Shown here: positions 1 through 9,904 of the stretch, in pieces | How the letters are laid out: the number at the start of each line of letters is the position of its first letter | Numbering within the stretch: position 1 is the first letter of the stretch | Assembly: GCF_004570325.1 (NCBI RefSeq) | Contig: NZ_SPQO01000004.1 | Coordinates: forward strand, 177,377 to 241,376 | Direction of reading: 5' to 3' | Source of the DNA: Mycobacterium sp. PS03-16 | GTDB lineage: Bacteria > Actinomycetota > Actinomycetes > Mycobacteriales > Mycobacteriaceae | Length of the DNA: 64,000 nt | Translations under genes and position numbers: made by a program | The notes under the pieces: model-generated | What the model was told of the DNA's origin: nothing | The model's input: only the letters and a program-made list of their open reading frames with translations | Databases searched by the model: none

Positions 1-783
1 GACCAGATCAAGCAGACCCTCGATGACAACGGCATCGACGTGCTGATCCCCATCGGCGGGGAGGGCACGCTGACCGCGGCGCACTGGCTGTCCGAGGAGA
101 ACGTGCCGGTGGTGGGGGTACCGAAGACCATCGACAACGACATCGACTGCACCGACGTGACTTTCGGTCACGACACGGCGCTGACCGTGGCCAGTGAGGC
201 GATCGACCGGCTGCATTCCACCGCCGAATCGCACCAGCGGGTGATGCTGGTCGAGGTCATGGGCCGCCACGCCGGGTGGATCGCGCTGAACGCCGGTCTG
301 GCCTCGGGCGCCCACATGACCCTGATCCCCGAGCAACCCTTCGACGTCGAAGAGGTCTGCCGGCTGGTCAAACAGCGCTTCGTGCGCGGCGACTCGCATT
401 TCATCTGCGTGGTGGCCGAGGGCGCGAAACCCGCCGAGGGCTCGATGCAACTGCGCCAGGGCGGGATGGACGAGTTCGGCCACGAGAAGTTCACCGGCGT
501 GGCCCAGCAGCTGGCGATCGAGGTGGAGCAGCGCGTCAAACGCGACGTCCGCGTCACCGTGCTCGGCCACGTGCAGCGCGGCGGCACGCCCACCCCGTAC
601 GACCGGGTGCTGGCGACCCGGTTCGGCGTCAACGCCGCCGACGCGGCACACGCCGGCGAGTACGGGATGATGGTCTCGCTGCGCGGCCAGGAGATCGGCC
701 GGGTGTCGCTGGCCGATGCCACCAGGCAGTTGAAGCTGGTCCCGCAGTCCCGCTACGACGACGCCGCGGAGTTCTTCGGCTGA
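1..783 (+). CDS. pfkA: 6-phosphofructokinase, 5'-truncated by the window edge
   Basis: Phosphorylates fructose 6-phosphate to fructose 1,6-bisphosphate, the committed step of glycolysis, in the cytosol. The reading frame is open from base 1, so the N-terminus lies outside the window; 260 codons remain of a usual length near 343, so roughly 80 residues are missing. Visible motifs are PIGGEGT (nucleotide site), PKTIDND (substrate/catalytic loop) and EVMGRHAGW. The glycine in GGEGT is the ATP-type residue, whereas the lysine in PKTIDND is more typical of the PPi-type branch. This mixed signature is what I recall for mycobacterial PfkA, which is ATP-dependent. gatB follows 123 bp downstream in the same direction, matching the H37Rv order. 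Identity is secure. Confidence 0.95.
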   Translation, partial: DQIKQTLDDNGIDVLIPIGGEGTLTAAHWLSEENVPVVGVPKTIDNDIDCTDVTFGHDTALTVASEAIDRLHSTAESHQRVMLVEVMGRHAGWIALNAGLASGAHMTLIPEQPFDVEEVCRLVKQRFVRGDSHFICVVAEGAKPAEGSMQLRQGGMDEFGHEKFTGVAQQLAIEVEQRVKRDVRVTVLGHVQRGGTPTPYDRVLATRFGVNAADAAHAGEYGMMVSLRGQEIGRVSLADATRQLKLVPQSRYDDAAEFFG

Positions 784-790
784 CGTCCCC

Positions 791-875
791 CGCGAGCAGG
801 CCCCCGCAAGCGGGAGGTACCCCCCGCGAAGTCGCGCTTCCCGGGCCGAGATCGTGCGACTTTGCGTCTGCTCGC
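791..875. repeat. Intergenic imperfect palindrome between pfkA and gatB
   Basis: The 123-bp gap carries CGCGAGCAG at 791-799 and its near-complement CTGCTCGC at 868-875, enclosing a GC-rich stretch with further internal inverted repeats (CCCCGCAAGCGGG; CGCGAAGTCGCG). No open frame of interest is present. The bounded, palindromic design resembles the short dispersed intergenic repeats of mycobacteria. Only one copy with these ends is visible here, so repeat status is inference. Confidence 0.4.
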
Positions 876-906
876 CGGCAGAAGGCGACCCACTAGGATC
901 GGTGGC

Positions 907-2409
<1,503 letters not shown>

Positions 2410-2412
2410 GCG

Positions 2413-3621
2413 TCACATCCGGTGCCTGCGCCGGACGCCGTCGAAGCGCGCCCGCAGCTGGGCCGTGCGCTCGTCGGCGGTGACGGTGGCGGTGTCCGCC
2501 GGTAGCGCCGCGGCCAACTCGGTGCGCCGGACCACCCGGGTGGTCAGCACGGCCGGCTGTCCGTCGAGCATGTGGCGGTAGGTGACGTTGCCGCGACTGA
2601 AACCCTGGGTGTCCATCCAGTTGTGGCAGCCCGGGTCGTCGTGGGCCAGCACGATGCGGATGCGGCCGTCGCCGTCGACGGCGGTCCGGCCCGGCGTGTA
2701 GCTCACCGGCCGGTACAGGTAGTCCATGCTGGTGAAGAACACGCCCATGTTGGTGAGCGACCAGAGTCCCTCGTGAGCCGGGAACTCGATGATCAGCGCG
2801 TCGCCGGGATCGAGCTCCCAGTACATGTTCGCCGCCGCCCGGCCCCGCTTGTCATCCCCGTCGGTCACGTCGACGGCCGGGAACCGGTTGGGCCGGCGGG
2901 CGTCGACGCCGCCGTAGGTGAACGGGTAGTCCGGCCAGTCGGCCATCGCGCCGGTGAGGAAGTCGCCCGCCCAGTCGATCGCGGCGAGCATGTCGGCGAC
3001 CGTGGGCAGCGGGCGCGGCGCGTCCATGCCCACCCGCTCGATCCGCAACTCGGCCGGTCGTTCGTCCCACTGGTCGAAACCCTGGCGGATGAACAGCTTT
3101 CGCGAGCCGGCGGTGGTGGGCAGCCAATTCCCGTCGCGCGCCGGTCCGCCGATGTGGATCTCGACCTCCCCGCCGGGGCCGGTGGACAGTTGCTCGCCGG
3201 ACAGATTGGCCTCCGGCACGTCCCCGAACGGCTCATGCAGCACATCGGGCCCGCCGGGCCGCGGGCCCTGCACGGTGATGTTGATAAACGGTGCGTCGCC
3301 GCGTGTTCCGGTGATGCGGTAGGTGTCGACACCGTTGATCCACGCCTGGTGATAGGTGAAATCCGCGCAGTCGCCGCCCAGCTTGCGCAGCGGCGTCACG
3401 AAGGCGTGCACCATCGGGTAGCGGGTGTCGGCGGTCTCCAACGCGAGATCGAAGGCCTGTCCGAGGTTCTGGGTGAGGAAGCGCAGCGCGTCGACGCGCT
3501 GGGCGCCGGACGTGGCGTTGTGGTCTTTGAACGCCTGGGCGCCTGCGGCGTTCAACCGGTCGCAGAACCGCTCCCACGCGGCCGCGAGCGCCTCGTCGTC
3601 AGGGCCGTCACCGAACGCCAC
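2413..3621 (-). CDS. DUF1214-domain protein
   Basis: A 402-residue soluble protein with no signal peptide or membrane segment. The C-terminal half has the aromatic-rich, beta-type pattern of DUF1214 (LWSLTNMGVFF, YRPVSYTPGR, GNVTYRHML). DUF1214/DUF1254 proteins have no agreed enzymatic role, though they often sit in catabolic clusters. The start is GTG at 3621, two bases after the stop of the upstream TIM-barrel gene (3624), so it is probably translationally coupled as the last gene of a four-gene operon (LLM oxidoreductase, sulfotransferase, TIM barrel, DUF1214). Family call fairly sure; function unknown. Confidence 0.75.
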   Translation of the reverse strand: MAFGDGPDDEALAAAWERFCDRLNAAGAQAFKDHNATSGAQRVDALRFLTQNLGQAFDLALETADTRYPMVHAFVTPLRKLGGDCADFTYHQAWINGVDTYRITGTRGDAPFINITVQGPRPGGPDVLHEPFGDVPEANLSGEQLSTGPGGEVEIHIGGPARDGNWLPTTAGSRKLFIRQGFDQWDERPAELRIERVGMDAPRPLPTVADMLAAIDWAGDFLTGAMADWPDYPFTYGGVDARRPNRFPAVDVTDGDDKRGRAAANMYWELDPGDALIIEFPAHEGLWSLTNMGVFFTSMDYLYRPVSYTPGRTAVDGDGRIRIVLAHDDPGCHNWMDTQGFSRGNVTYRHMLDGQPAVLTTRVVRRTELAAALPADTATVTADERTAQLRARFDGVRRRHRM

Positions 3622-3623
3622 TG

Positions 3624-4388
3624 CTACGCGCCCAGCCGCTCGAGCATCGCGGTCACCGTTCGGCAGGCCCGGCGTGCGGCCTCGGCGCGGCCCTCGGCAT
3701 CGATCCGCGGGCCGATCAATTCCAGATCGAAGCCGTGCCGGTAGCCGGCGGCCAGCACCCGCTCGACGAACGGTGCGATCGGAATCGCGCCGTCGCCGGG
3801 AACGGCGCGGGCGGGCAACGACCGGTCACCGAGGACGTAGTCGCTGAGCTGGATCAACCGCGTCCGCGGCAGTGCCCGGTCCACCAGCGCGTCAAGATCC
3901 GCCTCGGCCCAGCAGTGGAAGAGGTCGATGCAGATGTCGAGGCCGGCCGCCTCGGCGAGCGTGATCGTGTCGCGCAGCGAGTGCGCGATGTGGATGTCGG
4001 CGTACAGGCTGGAGGCGTTCTCGACGGCCAACGACAGGCCGGCCTCCCGCGCGGCCGCCGCGCACGGGCCCACCGCCTCGCTGAACCGGTCGGCGGCCTG
4101 ACGCCAGGTCAGGTGGCCGCGCCCGCCGGTCAGCAGATACACCATCGTGGCGCCGATGCCGGCTGCCGCGTCGATGACCCGCAGCAGTGCGTCGGCCGTC
4201 GAGAAGACGTGGCAGACGGCTTGCGTGCGGTAGTCGTGCTGGGCGATCAGCGGGGCCAGGGCGGGATCGAACAGCTCAGAGTCGATGAGGCTGAGCCGCC
4301 GCAGGCCCGTCTCGGACCAGAAGCGGTCGAGTTCGGGCAGCGGCGCACCGGAGAACGTCACACTGTGCACCGAGATCCGGTCGTGCAT
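3624..4388 (-). CDS. Sugar phosphate isomerase/epimerase-like TIM-barrel protein
   Basis: A 254-residue protein of the xylose-isomerase-like/AP-endonuclease-2 TIM-barrel family. These enzymes isomerise or epimerise small hydroxy-ketones using divalent metal. Likely metal ligands are the glutamate in LAVENASSLY, Asp/His in CIDLFHCW and the glutamate in FDLELIGPRI. I chose ATG at 4388 because the frame upstream of it lies within the sulfotransferase coding sequence, whose stop is at 4396. It lies between the sulfotransferase and the DUF1214 gene with gaps of 7 and 2 bp, so it is part of the same operon. The substrate cannot be read from sequence. Confidence 0.75.
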   Translation of the reverse strand: MHDRISVHSVTFSGAPLPELDRFWSETGLRRLSLIDSELFDPALAPLIAQHDYRTQAVCHVFSTADALLRVIDAAAGIGATMVYLLTGGRGHLTWRQAADRFSEAVGPCAAAAREAGLSLAVENASSLYADIHIAHSLRDTITLAEAAGLDICIDLFHCWAEADLDALVDRALPRTRLIQLSDYVLGDRSLPARAVPGDGAIPIAPFVERVLAAGYRHGFDLELIGPRIDAEGRAEAARRACRTVTAMLERLGA

Positions 4389-4395
4389 GAGATCG

Positions 4396-5565
4396 TCAGT
4401 CCCGCTTCTCGATCGCGACGCCGAAGCGGTCGCGGAACGGCCGGAACTCCTCGTTGAGCGCATCGATGTCCTCGCCGATGTCGGTGAGCAACGACGTCGA
4501 GTAGCGGAACTTGCCGTACCGATCGCCGCGGTTGCGGGCCAGGTACGCGCGCATCGCCTGCTCCGCCGCGGGAGACAGTTCGCGGCCGCAGAACTCGTAG
4601 AACTTCCGCGCGGTGCCGACCTGATCGGCGATGAAGTCGCAATAGCGGACGTGGTGCACCCGCGCATCGTCGACCAGCGGGTGGCTCATCGTGTTGGCGA
4701 TGCTCGCGCGGGTCAGGTCGAGGTGCATCTTCGCGGCCGCCTTCAGGTCGACGGGCCCGACGATGCCCTCACCGATGTCAGCCATCATCATGGTGCGGGA
4801 CGCGGCCACCTGCACCGGATCGCGGTGCAGCCACATCAGCCGGGCGTCGGGGTACGTGGCGAAGAAATCGTCGAGCCGCGAGCCGTGAAACCCCTTGCAG
4901 ACCCAGTACTTCGGTGGGCGCCGGTACTGGCAGTGCTGCAGCATCGCCCTGTGGATCCGGTACTGCGCGGCGGGATCGGTCGGCAGCCCGCCCACCACGG
5001 TCTGCATCGGCACCCGCCACCACGCCGTCGGCGTCATCACCCGGAAGTCGAACGCCCAGGTGCGTTCGTCCTCGGGCAGCCCGTCGCCGAGCATGTCGTT
5101 GTAAGGGTGGCTGTGCAGCCACTTCGGCAGCTTCGCGTTGATCTCCCGCCAGTCGTCGTCCGCGCGGGCGCGGCGCGGATCGTCCGCGCCGGCCAGGCCG
5201 GGCGGGGGCGACGGGTACATCACCTCCCAGAACCGCAGGGCGCGGGCGCCGGGATCCACCGACAGCAACGCGTGCATCAGCGTGGTGCCCGAACGGGGTT
5301 CGCCGGTGACGAACATCGGCGCCTCGATCACCTCGTCGGCGAGGCGGTACCGGTCGCGGTCGGCGAAGAACTCCAGCCGGGAGGTCAGCAGCCAGTGACA
5401 CACCTCGGCGGCGCGCCGCCTGCCGGCCGCGTCCAGGCCCACACCGTTGAGGTGTTCGACCGCCACGGCGAACCGGTCGGGCAGTGTCGGATCGCCGTAG
5501 TCGTGCAGGCCGGTGGCGTCCTGCGCCCGGGTCAGCATCTCCCCGGCATCCAGCGCCGCGGTCAC
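4396..5565 (-). CDS. Sulfotransferase-family protein
   Basis: A 389-residue cytosolic PAPS-dependent sulfotransferase-like protein. The 5'-phosphosulfate loop is visible at residues about 87-98 (TGEPRSGTTLMH) and the 3'-phosphate region as LMWLHRDPVQVAAS. Mycobacteria carry many such enzymes acting on glycolipids or small hydroxylated metabolites; the acceptor here is unknown. The GTG start at 5565 overlaps the upstream LLM-oxidoreductase stop as GTGA (5562-5565), which fixes the start and implies coupling. Company with an F420-type oxidoreductase and a sugar-isomerase-like protein suggests handling of one small-molecule substrate, which is inference. Confidence 0.8.
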   Translation of the reverse strand: MTAALDAGEMLTRAQDATGLHDYGDPTLPDRFAVAVEHLNGVGLDAAGRRRAAEVCHWLLTSRLEFFADRDRYRLADEVIEAPMFVTGEPRSGTTLMHALLSVDPGARALRFWEVMYPSPPPGLAGADDPRRARADDDWREINAKLPKWLHSHPYNDMLGDGLPEDERTWAFDFRVMTPTAWWRVPMQTVVGGLPTDPAAQYRIHRAMLQHCQYRRPPKYWVCKGFHGSRLDDFFATYPDARLMWLHRDPVQVAASRTMMMADIGEGIVGPVDLKAAAKMHLDLTRASIANTMSHPLVDDARVHHVRYCDFIADQVGTARKFYEFCGRELSPAAEQAMRAYLARNRGDRYGKFRYSTSLLTDIGEDIDALNEEFRPFRDRFGVAIEKRD

Positions 5566-6710
5566 GGCGCGATCCCGCACAGTCTCATCAACTCGTCCTC
5601 CGCCTCGCGAACAGCGTCGGCCGATGCGGCCGCGTACCGCAGCCCCGCCATCGCGCCGTAGTCGAGGATCTTGGGCACCTGCAGGCCCGCGTCGACGTAC
5701 GCCTTGACCGTGCGGGCGACCTGGGCGGGGGTGCCGTGGGGTACGACCGCCAGGATGGCCTCGGGGTCCACCCGGTCGAGGAAGTCGATGATGCGCTCGC
5801 GGGTCATGGTCGCCGGGTCGATGTCGTGGAATCCGCGCCAATCGTCTCCGAGGGGATGCCGGTGGCCGAACGAGCGCAGCGTGTCGGCGGACACCTGCAG
5901 CAGGAAGGCCTTGACCAGGGGTGCGGCCAGGATGTCGGCCAGAGCCGCCTCGTCGGGCGCGATCAGGCAGACCTGGATGTAGCACGGGGTGATGGCCATC
6001 GGGTCACGGCCGGCGCGGTCCGCGGACGCGCGCACGGCGCCGAGCATGTCGGCGTAATGCTCGGGTGTCCACGCGCCGGCGGGCCACCAGCCGTCGGCGT
6101 AGCGGCCGGCGAGGTCGAGCATCCGGGGTCCGCTGGCGCCGATCCAGATCCTGGGTGCCCGGCCCGCATACGGTTCGGTGTCGAGCCGAGCCTGGTGCAG
6201 ACGGTAGAACCGGCCGGTGAAGTCGATCGGACCGGTCGACTCCCACAGCATCCGGATGACTTGAAGGGCCTCCTCGAACCGGCTGACCGCGCGGGAGAAG
6301 TCGAAACCGTAGGGCACGATGTTCTCGCGCTCTCCGCTGCCGAGGCCGAGAATGAAGCGGCCCTCGGCCAGGTGGTCGATGGTCAGCGCCGACTGCGCCA
6401 GCGAGGCGGGATGGCGGCGCACCGTGTCGACGACGGCGGTGGCCAGCGGCGTGCGCTCGGTCAGGACGGCCGCCGCGGCGGCGACCGCCATGCCGTCGAG
6501 GTGGCGGTGGGGGGACGGCGACGTGGTGGCGAGGTCGGTGAACTCCGGCGTCCAGATCGAGTCGGGCCAGAAGCTGACCATGTGGTCGGGCAGCCAGATG
6601 GAGTGGTAGCGACCGCTGTCGAGGCGTTTCAGCGCCGACATGTCGAGCGGCAGCGTGGTGCGCAGGAACGCCGCGGGCTGCACCGCCGGCGCCGTCGACT
6701 TGCTGGGCAC
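5562..6710 (-). CDS. LLM-class F420-dependent oxidoreductase
   Basis: A 382-residue luciferase-like (bacterial luciferase fold) oxidoreductase. Key stretches are IWLPDHMVSFWPDS near the N-terminus, GRFILGLGSGERENI (about residues 117-131) and RIWIGASGPRMLDLAGRYADGWW, typical of mycobacterial F420-dependent members. It would transfer hydride between F420 and a carbonyl or activated C=C substrate. It is the first gene of the leftward operon; the GTG start at 6710 lies 114 bp from the divergent crotonase start, with a palindromic operator between. The window also encodes the F420-biosynthesis gene fbiD at 36 kb. Cofactor is inferred from family; FMN is the alternative. Confidence 0.82.
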   Translation of the reverse strand: MPSKSTAPAVQPAAFLRTTLPLDMSALKRLDSGRYHSIWLPDHMVSFWPDSIWTPEFTDLATTSPSPHRHLDGMAVAAAAAVLTERTPLATAVVDTVRRHPASLAQSALTIDHLAEGRFILGLGSGERENIVPYGFDFSRAVSRFEEALQVIRMLWESTGPIDFTGRFYRLHQARLDTEPYAGRAPRIWIGASGPRMLDLAGRYADGWWPAGAWTPEHYADMLGAVRASADRAGRDPMAITPCYIQVCLIAPDEAALADILAAPLVKAFLLQVSADTLRSFGHRHPLGDDWRGFHDIDPATMTRERIIDFLDRVDPEAILAVVPHGTPAQVARTVKAYVDAGLQVPKILDYGAMAGLRYAAASADAVREAEDELMRLCGIAP

Positions 6711-6753
6711 TCGCTCAGCTTAAGCGGCCCGATCGTTGCGCCGGGTGGTTTTG

Positions 6754-6789
6754 GAGAATACCCTTCTCGCTTGACGCGAAGGCATTCTC
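6754..6789. promoter_or_regulatory. Operator-like palindrome between divergent LLM and crotonase operons
   Basis: Outer arms GAGAAT (6754-6759) and ATTCTC (6784-6789) enclose CCTTCTCG-CTTGA-CGCGAAGG (6762-6782), with one mismatch in the inner arms. The same design recurs at 10694-10729 in front of the SDR gene. A TetR-type dimer site controlling both divergent operons is the natural reading. No regulator gene is nearby. Confidence 0.65.
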
Positions 6790-6824
6790 GCCGACGCTGG
6801 GGGTGGCGACGGAAAGGGTGCCCG

Positions 6825-7646
6825 ATGACGGATGCCGACGCCGCCGCAGCGGGTCGCGCGTCGCAGGCTGTTGTGGTGGACACCCCGGTCGAGGGCGTCG
6901 TCGTGCTGCGACTCAACCGGCCCGGCCGGCTCAACGCGATCAACGGGGTCATGCGCGACGCGTTGACCGCCGCGCTGGGCGTGGTGGGGGCCGACCGGGC
7001 GGTGCGCGCCGTGGTGCTGACCGGCTCGGGGCGCGGGTTCTGCTCAGGAATCGACGTGCGGGACTTCGGATCCGGCATGCTCGCTGCCACCGCTCCGGCG
7101 ATCGAGCGCATGCGCTTCCAGGAGGCGATGGCCGCGTTGCCCCGGGCCGTCCGCGCGTTGCCGCAGCCGGTGATCGCCGCGGTGAACGGACCCTGCGTCG
7201 GCGCCGGGCTGGCCCTGTGCCTCGCGTCGGACATCCGGATCTGTTCAAGCACAGCGAGTTTCGGCAACGCCGCAATCCTGTTGGGCCTGTCGGGTGCCGA
7301 GATGGGCATGAGCTACCACCTGCCCCGCATCGTCGGCACCAGCGTGGCCGCCGACTGGATGCTGACCGGACGCACCGTGTCCGCCGACGAAGCCGACCGT
7401 CGGGGACTGGTCAGCCAGGTGGTCGAAGCCGACCTCCTCGTCGAGACCGCCGTCGCCCTCGCCGCGCAGGTCGCCGGACTGGCGCCGTTGGGGTTGGAGT
7501 TGACCAAACGCGCACTGCAGGTCAACACCGACGCGGCGGGTTTCGACGCGGCGCTGGAACTCGAGAACCGCAACCAGGTGCTGACCCACGCCACCGATGA
7601 CGCCGCGGCGCGCCGGCACCGGTGGTCCGGGCGCGGCGAGGACTGA
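6825..7646 (+). CDS. Enoyl-CoA hydratase/isomerase (crotonase) family protein
   Basis: A 273-residue crotonase-fold protein acting on an acyl-CoA. The oxyanion-hole segments are GSGRGFCSGIDVRDF (about 67-81) and NGPCVGAGLALCLASD (about 121-136). Aligned by eye with rat crotonase, both catalytic glutamates (Glu144 and Glu164) are replaced, by Ala130 and Ala150; a nearby glutamate, Glu159 in SGAEMG, is retained. It is therefore unlikely to be a standard 2-enoyl-CoA hydratase. ATG 6825 follows a good ribosome site (GGAAAGGG) and lies just beyond the palindromic operator. The ACAD gene follows after 12 bp and is surely co-transcribed. Confidence 0.85.
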   Translation: MTDADAAAAGRASQAVVVDTPVEGVVVLRLNRPGRLNAINGVMRDALTAALGVVGADRAVRAVVLTGSGRGFCSGIDVRDFGSGMLAATAPAIERMRFQEAMAALPRAVRALPQPVIAAVNGPCVGAGLALCLASDIRICSSTASFGNAAILLGLSGAEMGMSYHLPRIVGTSVAADWMLTGRTVSADEADRRGLVSQVVEADLLVETAVALAAQVAGLAPLGLELTKRALQVNTDAAGFDAALELENRNQVLTHATDDAAARRHRWSGRGED

Positions 7647-7658
7647 GAGGCGACGACG

Positions 7659-8954
7659 ATGGCGTGGGACTTCACCACCGACCCGGAATGGGCGGCGCAG
7701 CTGAAGTGGGTCGAGGAGTTCGTGCGCGAGGAGTGCGAACCGGTCGACTATGTGGTCACCGAATCCCACGACCTCAACGACCCTGTGCGCCAGGCCCTGA
7801 TCCCGCCGCTGCAGGACATCGTCAAGGAGCGCGGACTGTGGGCCACCCACCTCGGCCCGCACCTCGGCGGTCCCGGCTACGGGCAGGTGAAGCTGGCGCT
7901 GCTCAACGAGATCCTCGGCCGGTCGGAGTGCGCACCGATCGTCTTCGGTTCGCAGGCGCCGGATTCGGGCAACAGCGAGATCCTCGCCCACTACGGCACA
8001 CCGGAGCTCAAGGAGCGCTATCTCGAACCGCTGCTCGACAACCGCATCGTGTCGTGCTTCTCGATGACCGAACCGCAGGGCGGCGCCGATCCGAAGGTGT
8101 TCACCACCACCGCGGTTCCCGACGGCGACCACTGGGTGATCAACGGGGAGAAGTGGTATTCGTCGTTCGCCTCGATGGCGTCGTTCCTCATCGTCATGGC
8201 CATGACCGACCCGGATGCCCCGCCGTATGAACGGTATTCGATGTTCGTGGTGCCCGGCGACACCCCGGGCATCACCGTGCTGCGCGACGTCGGCCTCGGA
8301 TACCAGCCGCTCGGTGGCGGGGGCCGCGAGGGCTACGTCCGGTACGAGAACGTCCGGGTGCCGGGCGATCACATGCTCGGGCCGCGCGGCGGCGCGTTCG
8401 TGGTCGCCCAGACCCGGCTGGGCGGCGGCCGCATCCACCATGCGATGCGCACGGTGGGGCTGGTCCGGCGCATCTACGACATGATCTGCGAGCGGGCCGT
8501 GTCCCGCTACACCCAGGGCAGCGTGCTCGCCGACAAGCAGATGGTGCAGGAGATGATCGCGGACTCGTGGATGGAGATCGAGGCCTTCCGCCTGCTCACG
8601 CTGCAGACCGCCTGGAAGATCGACAGGTTCAACGACTACAAGGCCGTGCGCGCGGACATCTCCGCAGTCAAGGCGATGATGCAGAAGGTGCTGCACGACG
8701 TCTCGGCGCGGGCGCTGCAGATCCACGGTTCCCTCGGCACGTCGCACGAGATGCCGTTCGTGCAGTACCTGACCGAGTCGTTCGTGCTCGGCCTGGCCGA
8801 CGGCCCCACCGAGGTGCACAAGGTGACGCTGGCCCGCCAGCTGCTCAAAGACGTCGAACCCGCCCCCGACGCGTTCCCGTCGGAACACCTGCTGCGGCTG
8901 CGGGCGGCGGCCGAGGCCAAGTTCGCCGACCGGCTCGCGGGCATCCCGCGCTAA
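7659..8954 (+). CDS. Acyl-CoA dehydrogenase, ACAD10/11 type
   Basis: A 431-residue flavoprotein of the acyl-CoA dehydrogenase fold: helical N-domain, beta-domain with CFSMTEPQGGADP (133-145), and helical C-domain. GGGRIHHAMRTVGL (256-269) closely matches the equivalent stretch recalled from vertebrate ACAD10/11. The position of the usual catalytic glutamate (YEGT in medium/short-chain enzymes) reads ADGP, giving Asp381. ACAD10/11 proteins work with an APH-like kinase domain in 4-hydroxyacyl-CoA breakdown, and an APH-like kinase gene adjoins here, convergently, with a 4-bp overlap. The second gene of the rightward operon after the crotonase. Confidence 0.85.
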   Translation: MAWDFTTDPEWAAQLKWVEEFVREECEPVDYVVTESHDLNDPVRQALIPPLQDIVKERGLWATHLGPHLGGPGYGQVKLALLNEILGRSECAPIVFGSQAPDSGNSEILAHYGTPELKERYLEPLLDNRIVSCFSMTEPQGGADPKVFTTTAVPDGDHWVINGEKWYSSFASMASFLIVMAMTDPDAPPYERYSMFVVPGDTPGITVLRDVGLGYQPLGGGGREGYVRYENVRVPGDHMLGPRGGAFVVAQTRLGGGRIHHAMRTVGLVRRIYDMICERAVSRYTQGSVLADKQMVQEMIADSWMEIEAFRLLTLQTAWKIDRFNDYKAVRADISAVKAMMQKVLHDVSARALQIHGSLGTSHEMPFVQYLTESFVLGLADGPTEVHKVTLARQLLKDVEPAPDAFPSEHLLRLRAAAEAKFADRLAGIPR

Positions 8955-9904
8955 CCGAGCAGCGCCCTCGACCGGGCCAGCAGGTGCGGCAACTCCCGCG
9001 CCATCGCCTCGAGGTCCGGATGCGGCCGTGCCCGCCTGCGGTTGTGTTTGACGATCAGCGCCCATGTCGCCGTCGACTTGAAACACGCCAGCGCCATGAA
9101 CCATTGGAGGTCGGGCACCTGTGCGCCGAGCGCGTCGGCGTAGCAGCCGGCGAGGTCGTCGACCGGCGGCACGCTGGCGGCGTAGGGCGATGGGCGTCGG
9201 TAGGTGCGCGGATCGGCGTTGACCAGAAACCAGCCGACATCGATCCGCGGATCGCCGACCGACCAGATCTCCCAGTCGATCACCGCGCTGATCCGCGGGC
9301 CGTCGGCCAGCAGGTTCCCCAGCCGGAAGTCGCCGTGGACGACGGCCGGCCCCACGGCCGGCGGCACATCGGCGCGCAGCGCGGCGGCGACCTCGGCCCA
9401 GCCGGGCGCCAGCGTCGTGTCGACGGTGTCCAGCGTCGCGCACCACCGGTCGATCTCGGCGGCCGCGTCCACCACCGGTTCGGCGCCGAGTCCGAGCGCG
9501 CCGGGATCGTGGCGGTGCAGTGCGGCCAGGATGCCGGCGGCAGCACCGAACCGTTGCCGCACAGTGGGATCAACGGCGCCCGGCGGCGGGTCGAAGAGCG
9601 GTTCCATGCACTCGCCGGGGACCCGGGACATCACGAACAGCGGTGGCGCGCCGGCGTCCTGCCACAGCAGCTCGGGGACCGGCACCTCGGTTCCGGACAG
9701 CGCGGCGAGGATCCGCGCCTGCCGCAGTACGTCCCGGTGCCCGGTCGGGGCGTGTCCCGGCGGGGCCACCTTGACCACCACGGATGTGCCGCCCCGCTGC
9801 GCGGCGAAGGTCAGGCTCGACGCCCCGCCGGCCAGCGGCCGCACGCCGCGGATCCCGGCCTTCGACAGGCGGTCCCGCAGTGCGTCGAGGTCGAGCTCGG
9901 TCAC
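8951..9904 (-). CDS. APH/ChoK-like phosphotransferase, probable hydroxyacyl-CoA kinase
   Basis: A 317-residue protein with the aminoglycoside-phosphotransferase kinase fold: ATP-lysine in VVVKVAP (about residue 45), catalytic loop VVHGDFRLGN (188-197, Asp192 as base) and metal motif VIDWE (208-212). In ACAD10/11 and in the Pseudomonas LvaA pathway such kinases phosphorylate the 4-hydroxy group of an acyl-CoA, and an ACAD partner then removes it. The neighbouring ACAD supports that role over antibiotic resistance. GTG at 9904 overlaps the SDR stop (GTGA, 9901-9904), so it is the second gene of a two-gene operon. Its stop overlaps the convergent ACAD stop. Confidence 0.82.
   Translation of the reverse strand: MTELDLDALRDRLSKAGIRGVRPLAGGASSLTFAAQRGGTSVVVKVAPPGHAPTGHRDVLRQARILAALSGTEVPVPELLWQDAGAPPLFVMSRVPGECMEPLFDPPPGAVDPTVRQRFGAAAGILAALHRHDPGALGLGAEPVVDAAAEIDRWCATLDTVDTTLAPGWAEVAAALRADVPPAVGPAVVHGDFRLGNLLADGPRISAVIDWEIWSVGDPRIDVGWFLVNADPRTYRRPSPYAASVPPVDDLAGCYADALGAQVPDLQWFMALACFKSTATWALIVKHNRRRARPHPDLEAMARELPHLLARSRALLG

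Noticed and set aside
8951..9904. Aminoglycoside resistance gene
   Set aside because: The APH-type motifs are generic kinase motifs; the ACAD10/11 partner and operon context point to acyl-CoA metabolism.
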